Shown here: piece after piece, positions 56,601 through 64,000 of the stretch | Position numbering within the stretch: position 1 is the first letter of the stretch | Layout: each line of letters starts with the position of its first letter | Made by a program: the position numbers and the translations under genes | Notes under the pieces: model-generated | Databases searched by the model: none | Told to the model about the DNA's origin: nothing | Seen by the model: only the letters and a program-made list of their open reading frames with translations | NCBI GenBank assembly: GCA_001661515.1 | Contig: LUVW01000018.1 | Span: 82,177-146,176, forward strand | Length of the DNA: 64,000 nucleotides | Direction: 5' to 3' | Source: Capniomyces stellatus | Taxonomy: Eukaryota > Kickxellomycota > Harpellomycetes > Harpellales > Legeriomycetaceae

Positions 56601-59600
56601 TAGAATATTAATTGAATTATTAAATATATAATATAATAAAATATAATATAATTTAGTTGTTTGAAAAGAATGAGGGGCAAAGGACTTGGTTGTTGGAAGA
56701 GGTTTTGACGTCGTTGATAAAGATGCAAAGTAAAAAAAACAGCAGAACGGCTAAAGTGTCAGAGGGGAAAAGCATACAATTTATTTCGTCGCTGTTGTTT
56801 AGAATGGTTCAATCGTCATCAATAGTCAGAATAACACCGGTGACAGAACTGTTGAATATGGAAAGTAAGAAAGAAAGTAAGACAAGTGAGAAGGAAAGTA
56901 TGAAGGAAAGAGAGAAGGGAAGTGGGATGGAAAAAGATGAAGGTGCGGGGAATAGGAAGGATTTGAGAAATGAGTTTAGGCGAGTGCTGAGTGGGGCAAC
57001 AAACAGCGCAGAGTTGGTGGTTCAGTTTCTGATAAATAGATCAGGCAAGAAGGAAAGCAGATCGGTGGGAATAGAGGGAGATTACAAAGCAGCATTGGAC
57101 ACAATAATCCAAGACGCAATCACAACGGCACACATGATAGAATGGCCAGCATCAGCACTGATTCTTCGGGTAATGTTTAGAAGAATAGTAAAAACTCTTG
57201 ATGACCCAAAATCGGATTTCAGCACCAAGTCGATAGCAGTCGACAATCTGTCGCTTATAGCAGGATATGTGGCAGAGGTGTTGGAGGAACTGGAACAGGA
57301 TCAAAGACAGGGTCAAAAACAGGATCAGAACAATAAGAATATTGGGGGGATCAAAGACCTTGAAGAGATAATAAGAACATCTGAGGATGTGAAAAAGTCG
57401 TTTAGTGGCTTAAACCAAGTGGTAGACTATTTAGGATTGGACATCAATAAGGACAATGCCAACATGGGATCGATTTATTTACATTCAGCCGAGTGGCTGG
57501 ACGACAAGATGCGGATTTCCGACATGAAAAATAAAACCAAGACTAAAACCAAAACCAGAAATGAGGATAGTAGTGAAGAAAGCAGCGAAAGTGAATGTGA
57601 AAATGATGATAATGGTGAAAACAAAAGTGAACATATTAAAGATAAATATGAAGATAAACATGAAGATAAAGATAAAAATGGTGGAGGTGATGGTAGTAGT
57701 AAACAAGAGAATGGCGAAACAAAACAGAGCATAGAATTGGTATTGAACGAATGTTTGGTAAAGTTAGCAAAGAGTACCAATGAGTTGTTGAACGAGTTTG
57801 AGGCAAATAGAGAAAGAAACATAGACAAGGCGAGCAGAATAAGAATAGCAAGCAGCAAAACAGACAAGGTGTTGGCAATCAAGAGACAGTTTGGACTAAG
57901 GCAGCTGGTGTCGGGATTTGATGTGATGCTGGCGAGAATAAATATGGTGCTGGAGTCTTCAGCAGTGATTCTTCGGTCAAAGGCACTTCGGACACTGGGG
58001 ATAGTGGTGTCGAAAAAGCCTGGGGTGCTGGGCAGCCCAAGAGTCAGGGCAGCAATCAACCAAAGGCTGCAAGACAATTCGCCAATGGTTCGAGATGCAG
58101 CAATTGAGCTGGTAGGAAAGTACGTGACCAAGAACCCAGAAATCACCAGGCAATATTTTGGAGTTTTATGCACAAGGGTGATGGACAAAGGACCAATAGT
58201 AAGGAAACGGGTGATGAGAATACTAAGAGACATTTACATCCAGTCAAATACAGATATTAGTACTAGTGATAGTAATAACACTAGCAACAGTGTAAATATC
58301 AATGTAAATGTAAATTCAAATGCAAATGCAAATACCAAAACCAAGAAAAAGATCAATACCAGAATTTCAGATAAGGTTGAAATAGGAATCAGGATTTTGC
58401 AAAGAACCAATGACGAGGAACGACATGTCAAAGAGCTGGCAAACAAGATTCTGCGGGAATTGTGGCTGTCGGAACCAACCAGCGCAGCACCCACACTGCA
58501 AAGTGGGGCAGCAAGCAGCAACAGCCCATCAGCAGTACACATGGTTGTTGGTATGGAGCAGGAAGACAAAGCAGCGAAGGCAGGCAGTCCAAACAAGATC
58601 AGTATAGGCAAAGGCAGTCCCAATAAGAGCGTAGGCTTCAGAATAGGCACAGGTGAGTATTCAGAAGCCGAAAACAAGCAGAGGTTCAACAGTTTGGCAG
58701 AGCCAATAAGAGTGGAGCTTTTGGACAGAGCCAGACTACTATCGATAATACTGGGGCTTGAAAGGGAAGGGGGATTTGATGCGTTTGCATTGCTTAGCAG
58801 GTTTTTAAAGAGGGCACTGGACAAAGAATCGGGTGAGGTGAGTGTGGGGGAGGCTAATGCCTACAGGTTGATTCTGTCGCTTCTATGCTTTGCCGCCTTT
58901 GAACTTCATTTGCAGATCCAGGAAGATTTGAGTAGCGATGGGAACACCAAAATCAACAGTAATGGTATCAGTGGTGATAAAAGTAAAGGCAAAAACAGTA
59001 ATAAGAGTGCGGCAGGTGGAATAGAAAGTAGGCTAAATAGCCAATCGGTGCTACGGCTGATTTACGTTCTGTCAGACATCTGTGTAAAGTCGGTTGGCAC
59101 AATAGCTATCCAGCTGGCACCGTACTTGAGACCGTCGGCATCGGCTGAGGACCAGCAGAAGCTAGTGATGACACTCAGCATATACAACAAGGTTCTCAAC
59201 CACATGGCAAACGTCGGTCAAAAGTTTCTGGAGCGGATTGAGCAGGATTTGGTTCAGTTGCTGCAGTGCAGTCCGCAGTCTGTGCTAGCTGTAGCGATTC
59301 CTTGTCTATGTTCAATAGCAATCAACAAAACTCTACATTACGGCAAAATAGCTCGGCTGCTCAGAGTGTGTTTGGCCAGGTTAGTAAAGTATAAGCAAAG
59401 CTCAGTTTTGAGTTCCGGCTCGTGTGGAGGCGTTGGAGGAAGTACAAACGACGCCAAAAACATAATTCGGCTGATTATTCTGGTTGGACTGCTGGTGCGG
59501 TACTTTCCATTTGACGAGATTCGCAAAACGCAGTCCGAATCAACTGCTATTTTGGACCTGATAGTCCCACCAGACACCGAAATCAGCAAGTTTACTCTGG

Positions 59601-62104
59601 ACCTGCTCATGTTCTACATAATCCCAAATCACGAAATTACGGTTCGGATTGCTGCGCTCCAGATGGTTGGGCAGCTCCAGTTGGTGTTCCCCAGGCTGCT
59701 TCTCGATGCGGGGGTGAGGCAGCTGTACACCAGTATTTTTGACGGCAACGAAATGGGGCTGAAGCAGCAACTGGTCAAGAATTTCTATGAGATTCTGTGT
59801 GTAGACACCATCAACTACTCTAACCAAATCCCATTGAGTAAATTGAACTCTAACTCTAACACTAACTCTGGTTCTAATTCTAGTTCTAATTCTAGTTCAA
59901 ATACTAATACTAATACTAATTCCAGTTCTAATACTAATACTGATACTAGTACTATTACTAGTACTAGTATCAATGTTAATTCCAAGAATTCTGTGGCCAA
60001 AGGAATCGATGCAAGTGTTCTGGTGGGAAGCGGAGATTTGGGTGAGGCTGGTGCAAGTGCCTCGTTGATGCAGACATACTTGGACCAGATTCTGGACTGT
60101 GTTTTGAACCCAGAAATTGCTTCACTTCGTGTTGTTGGCTTTGATGTTCTTGCCATTATCCTTGAACAGGGTCTTGCACACCCGCTCAAGTGTATTCCTG
60201 CACTCGTTGCCATCGAATCTCTGCCACGCTCACATCTCCGCAAACGGGCCTCCAAACTGCACCTCGACATTTGCTTAAAGTTTGAGTCCTTTATCCACTC
60301 GCTCGACTCTGACGCTGTCAAGCTGGCCTACCAAACTCAACTAAAAGTAAACGCAAACAACCACGCCAAGGTCGTTGGCTACTCTAGACTTGACTCTGCT
60401 GTCGACTCTGCCACATACAACGAGTTTTACTACGAGTCCGCACTCCAACCTCTCTACCAAACCGTATCCAACAAGAAACAAAGAAGAAACGACTTTTTTA
60501 CCATTCTCATCAACTTGTGCGACTCTTCTTCCCTTTTATCAGAAACCAAAACTAAAACTGAAACCAAAACCAAAACCAAAACCAAAACTAAAACTGAAAC
60601 TAAAACTGAAACTAAAACTGAAACTAAAACTGAAACAGGAACGGAAACAACAAATTCGTCTTCATTACTTGGGTGTGATTCTGGGCTGAACTTTACTTTG
60701 GTCAGATATCTAGTTGAAAACTTGCTGCTGTTTAGGTACTCTTTAATCGACGAGGTTCTTTTTGTCATTATGCTGAGCTCCCGCATAGCCTCTTCGACTG
60801 CTTTATCTCTCTTGCACAAGTTTGAATCTCTAAACCCATTAAGAGCCCCAATAAACACCATCACTACCACCACCAATACTATCACTGACTATACCACTGC
60901 TACTACCAGCTATAACAATACAAACATTGACCATACCATCAATCCTACTTGCATCAACAATACCTATAATATTGACCTAAACAACTCTAGTTTAAATCAC
61001 GACTATACCTTCAACACTTTTAACATTGACAACAACAACAACGACAGCATCGACAATAACAATAACAATAACAATGGTGGCGGGTTCAGTACTAACGACA
61101 ACGAATTCAGTAATGTTGTTGATCAGATATCCTTCAACTCAAATCACCTTTCCCAAACCAACACAGCCAACTCTCATTTTCACAGCTTTGCTTCAAATCC
61201 GTACCAAACAAATACCCAGTCCAGCAACCAGGCGTCAATACTCAACCCAATTGATTCCAATGCAATCACCAACAACTACCCAGAACAAATAAACATACCA
61301 TCTGAAAACACCGAGTCTATCAAGCACGACACCCAATTGTCAGTTTCAATTGGTGCTTTGTTGCTACTGAGAGAATCGCTAAAGTCCATTTACAAGATTT
61401 CTGAACATAGATGTAACTCTTACAACCAATCACAACATCACTCAAACCCCAGCTCAAACATCAACAATATGTCCAGTTTTAACCCCGATTTTAATCCAAG
61501 CACACACACAACCAACTTAAATCCAAATTCCAACTTTCCCTCAGCCAACACAAACAACACAAACAGCAATTCAGAATCCAATTTGAACAAGGAAAAGGCT
61601 ATTGCCAATTACCAAGTTGGTGCCGGAATTGGATACAGTTGGTCGTTATTGGCCTACGAAACTGACCATAATGACTCTGACTATGATTCTACTATGGAGT
61701 CTGACTCTGATTCCACAATGAGATCTGATTCTGGTTCTGGCTCTAACTCTGATTCTAGCTCTGATTCTGATTCTGATTCTGTGACGAGTTCTGACCCAAA
61801 ATCTGACCAAAATCTTAGGTATTCAGAAAAAAACAAAAGGAATAACAATAACAACAAAGAGAGAAACATAAAAAGATCAAAATCAAGATCCAGTGCCAAA
61901 AAGAATAAAAAAAGAGAAAAGTTAAACAGTAACACCAAAATAGTAAAGCCAAGTTGGAAGTGTTGGCCATTTGCCATCCAAATGTTGGATACTGCTGATG
62001 AGTACAAGAGACAACGTTCTTTGTTTTGCCAGTTGATTAATGATTCTGTAAGCTTACCTAGCAGCAACAACAACAATAGTAGTTTTAACTATTACCAACA
62101 TTAG
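53699..62104 (+). CDS. SCC2: Cohesin loader Scc2/Nipped-B/Mis4
   Basis: Nine exons are inferred: 53699..about 53823, about 53896..54117, 54288..54421, 54533..54774, 54914..54992, 55130..55173, 55339..56049, 56223..56561 and 56657..62104, giving about 2,460 residues. The N-terminus has ALQYTPLTTLTSF, like the PxTTL Mau2-binding start of Nipped-B. Exon 7 opens with the basic cluster KKKRKRSS and contains an acidic Asp/Glu tract. The 5.4-kb last exon encodes the HEAT-repeat hook; LRSKALRTLGIVV, QDNSPMVRDAAIELVGKYV and GPIVRKRVMRILRDI match the conserved core. With Scc4/Mau2 it loads cohesin and stimulates its ATPase. Tracts of Asn/Ser/Thr, Lys/Thr/Glu and Ser/Asp interrupt the C-terminal third. 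Less certain: junction 1 (GT or GC donor), the exon 4 acceptor (TTTGAG) and the exon 8 acceptor (AAAAG). Confidence 0.85.
56138..56163. repeat. (AAATT)n microsatellite in SCC2 intron 7
   Basis: Five AAATT units lie within intron 56050-56222, followed by degenerate ATAAATTATAAATATATAAATGG. Confidence 0.85.
59840..59985 (+). repeat. Coding ACT/TCT/AGT microsatellite in SCC2
   Basis: Degenerate AAY-WCT/AGT hexamers encode an alternating Asn-Ser/Thr tract of about 45 residues inside the HEAT domain region of SCC2. It is in frame and stop-free. Confidence 0.85.
60541..60650 (+). repeat. Coding AAA-ACY / GAA-ACY repeat in SCC2
   Basis: Hexamers AAAACY and GAAACY repeat about 18 times, encoding alternating Thr with Lys or Glu. 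In frame within SCC2. Confidence 0.88.
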
Positions 62105-63111
62105 TTTTAATTGCCATTGTTTTCACACCATAATAATGATAATAATAATAATTATTGTTTTTTACTTTAATATTTACATTTTGTTTTTTTACTTGCTACA
62201 CTTTTTAAATTTTTGTTTTGATGTTATCTAATTGATAATAATAATGTTTACTAGTTTAGTTTTAAAGATTAATAAAAAAAAAACAAACTGATTTTGAAAA
62301 GGTAAAAATAAAAATATAAATAAAAAAAAGAGAAAAAGCAGAGAAAAAAGGTGATAAATCAGATTCCCGGTCTAACTCGAGTCAAATCAGATCAAGTAGA
62401 AACCAAATCAGATTAGTTTAATCATTGAGGTTTTACGGTTATTATTTTGAATGATAAAATTTCGATTAAAAAAATTTTCAAAAAAAAAGAAAAAAAAGAA
62501 AAAAAAAATTGTAAAGGCAAATAGGTTAATCTGTTGAATTGCATTTATTAATATTATATTGAATGGTCTACCACAGTGCTCTCTAGTAAAAAAAAAAGAA
62601 AAAAAAAGAAAAAAAACATAGTCATATTATAAGAAATCAAACAACAAACTGTGACTTTTTTTTTTCCCTTGATTTATAAATGTTCTAGGTTTAAGCCTTC
62701 TTACTTTTAATTTGGTATATTACTATCTTGCCTTTATTATTTGTTTACTGTAATCGAAAGGGAGAATATTAAATTGATAAGCCATCAATAAAAAAAGAAA
62801 GTAGATGAGCACTTTACAAGTCTTGATTTAGAGGAATATAAATACAAGAATTAAAAAAAAAGAATAACAGGTAGTAGTGGTAGGATTGAAAGGAAAAAAA
62901 TTAAAAGGTGAAAGGGATAAGAAAGAAATAAAAAGGAAGATTGAGAAGATCAAGACTTGATAGATTGAGTATACTCTACAGCCAAACTAGGTAAGAAAAA
63001 AAAAAGTAGATGATTAAAAGAGTATAAGGGATTGAGAAATAAAAGAAGATAAATTAAAACTTAAAAACTTAAATGTAGAAAGAAAGAAAGAAAGAGATAA
63101 GCAAAAAGAAA
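62105..63111. other. Intergenic region SCC2 - PSE1
   Basis: 1 kb, very A-rich, with several AAAAAAGAAAAAA runs and an AGAAAGAAAGAAAG tract directly 5' of the next ATG. No gene was recognised. Confidence 0.65.
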
Positions 63112-64000
63112 ATGGAGCCAGGGCGTAATGATATGGCGCAAGTGACGCCGCTTTTGCAAAAGTTGATGGAGGAATTGATGTCGACAAATAATGAGATTCG
63201 AACGGATGCGGAAAGAAGATTGAATCAAGACTGGGCGTTTGGACAGCCAAACACTTGTTTGAATGGGTTATCGTTTATTGTGTTGGAGGGGGCTGTAGCA
63301 GAGCTGCGTGGGTTTGCAGCGGTATTGCTGCGCCGAGTGGCGTTTAGAGACAATTTTGGAATAGGAGAGGGGGCGGGAGGAGATAAAGAGGTGGAGGGAA
63401 CGGTATGGAGCAGAGTGGACAAGGAGACAAAGGAATCAGTGAAGAATATGATGTTGGGGAGTTTGGAGCGGGAGGTAGATTCGGGGGCAAGAAATAAGAT
63501 CTGCGATAGTATTTCGGAGATAGCAAATAGCGAAAATGAGTGGGGACAGCTGTTGCAGGTGCTGTTTGCAAGTTCATCGTCAGGAAATTATCAGCATAGA
63601 GAGTCAGCGTATAGGATATTTTATGGGTGTCCACAGCTGCTGTTGGACCAGAACCCGGTGTCGGTGAAGGATGCGTTTATTGGGGCGTTCCAGGATGTGG
63701 AGCCACCGGTGAGATTGGCAGCGTTGAAGGCGGGAATCCAGGTGCTGATGAGTGCGGATGACAAGGTGAGAAAGAAGCTGGAAGCAATGGTTCCGCAGAT
63801 GCTGACGGTACTGGAGCCGCTGGTGGGGTCGGGAGATGAACAAGGGTTGGTGGACAGTCTGTCGGCGATAGCAGAGCTGGCGGAGTCGTACCCAAAGGCG
63901 TTCAGGCCGGTGCTGGCGAGTTTGCTGGAGTTTGGGGCAGCGGTGGGGGGCAACAAGGAGCTGGATGATGCAAGCCGGCAGGTGGCGGTAGAGGTTCTGG
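63112..64000 (+). CDS. PSE1: Importin-beta family karyopherin, Kap121/Importin-5 type, 5' part
   Basis: The reading frame runs from ATG 63112 to the window end without a stop (296 codons visible of about 1,090 expected). It begins MEPGRNDMAQVTPLLQKLM; Met8 is an alternative start. HEAT repeats are visible from about residue 10: STNNEIRTDAERRLNQDW, VAELRGFAAVLLRRVAF, NKICDSISEIAN, YRIFYGCPQLL and DVEPPVRLAALKAGIQVL. The AELRGFAAVLLRR segment and the overall spacing match Kap121/Pse1 and human IPO5 best. It carries ribosomal proteins, histones and other cargo through nuclear pores and releases them on RanGTP binding. This gene is cut by the window edge. Confidence 0.88.
   Translation, partial: MEPGRNDMAQVTPLLQKLMEELMSTNNEIRTDAERRLNQDWAFGQPNTCLNGLSFIVLEGAVAELRGFAAVLLRRVAFRDNFGIGEGAGGDKEVEGTVWSRVDKETKESVKNMMLGSLEREVDSGARNKICDSISEIANSENEWGQLLQVLFASSSSGNYQHRESAYRIFYGCPQLLLDQNPVSVKDAFIGAFQDVEPPVRLAALKAGIQVLMSADDKVRKKLEAMVPQMLTVLEPLVGSGDEQGLVDSLSAIAELAESYPKAFRPVLASLLEFGAAVGGNKELDDASRQVAVEVL

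Overview
This is nuclear DNA from a filamentous, early-diverging fungus. Genes carry short spliceosomal introns (about 70-200 bp, donors mostly GTAAGT-like), separated by AT-rich spacers full of A/T homopolymers and pentanucleotide microsatellites. Fungal marks are a saccharopine reductase (alpha-aminoadipate lysine pathway), an ankyrin-DHHC acyltransferase of the Akr1/HIP14 type and fungal-style mitochondrial proteins. A Saccharomyces-like yeast is ruled out by a complex I subunit, NELF-B, RBM25 and the intron density. The low GC suggests, but does not prove, a Zoopagomycota/Harpellales-like gut fungus. No virus, transposon, CRISPR array or secondary-metabolite cluster was found.

Layout, left to right: Akr1-like palmitoyltransferase (-), SDH4 (-), a 3.8-kb gene-free stretch, a DM9-repeat protein (+), eIF2B-delta (+), the proteasome lid genes RPN6 (-) and RPN7 (+) head to head, a YciI-like protein (+), cysteine dioxygenase (-), a 1191-residue unknown mitochondrial-type protein (+), a p24 cargo receptor (-), LSG1 (+), NELF-B (+), an assembly gap, RBM25 (-), tRNA-Arg(ACG) (-), NDUFA8 (+), Aurora kinase (-), an AIFM2-like oxidoreductase (+), mitochondrial uL5 (+), a pepsin-type protease (+), LYS9 (+), the cohesin loader SCC2 (+) and the 5' part of importin PSE1/IPO5 (+).

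Most genes are housekeeping and unrelated. The one clear functional pairing is RPN6/RPN7, two PCI-domain lid subunits sharing an 846-bp divergent promoter region. SDH4, NDUFA8, MRPL7 and the 1191-residue protein all concern mitochondria, but they are dispersed and not an operon. Exons were assembled by hand from reading frame, GT-AG sites and family conservation. Each junction given keeps frame through a recognisable motif unless marked uncertain. The most unusual items are a clear NELF-B in a fungus, a DM9 protein best known from animals, a probable GC-AG intron in RBM25 with a second possible one in SCC2, and the uncharacterised 1191-residue protein.
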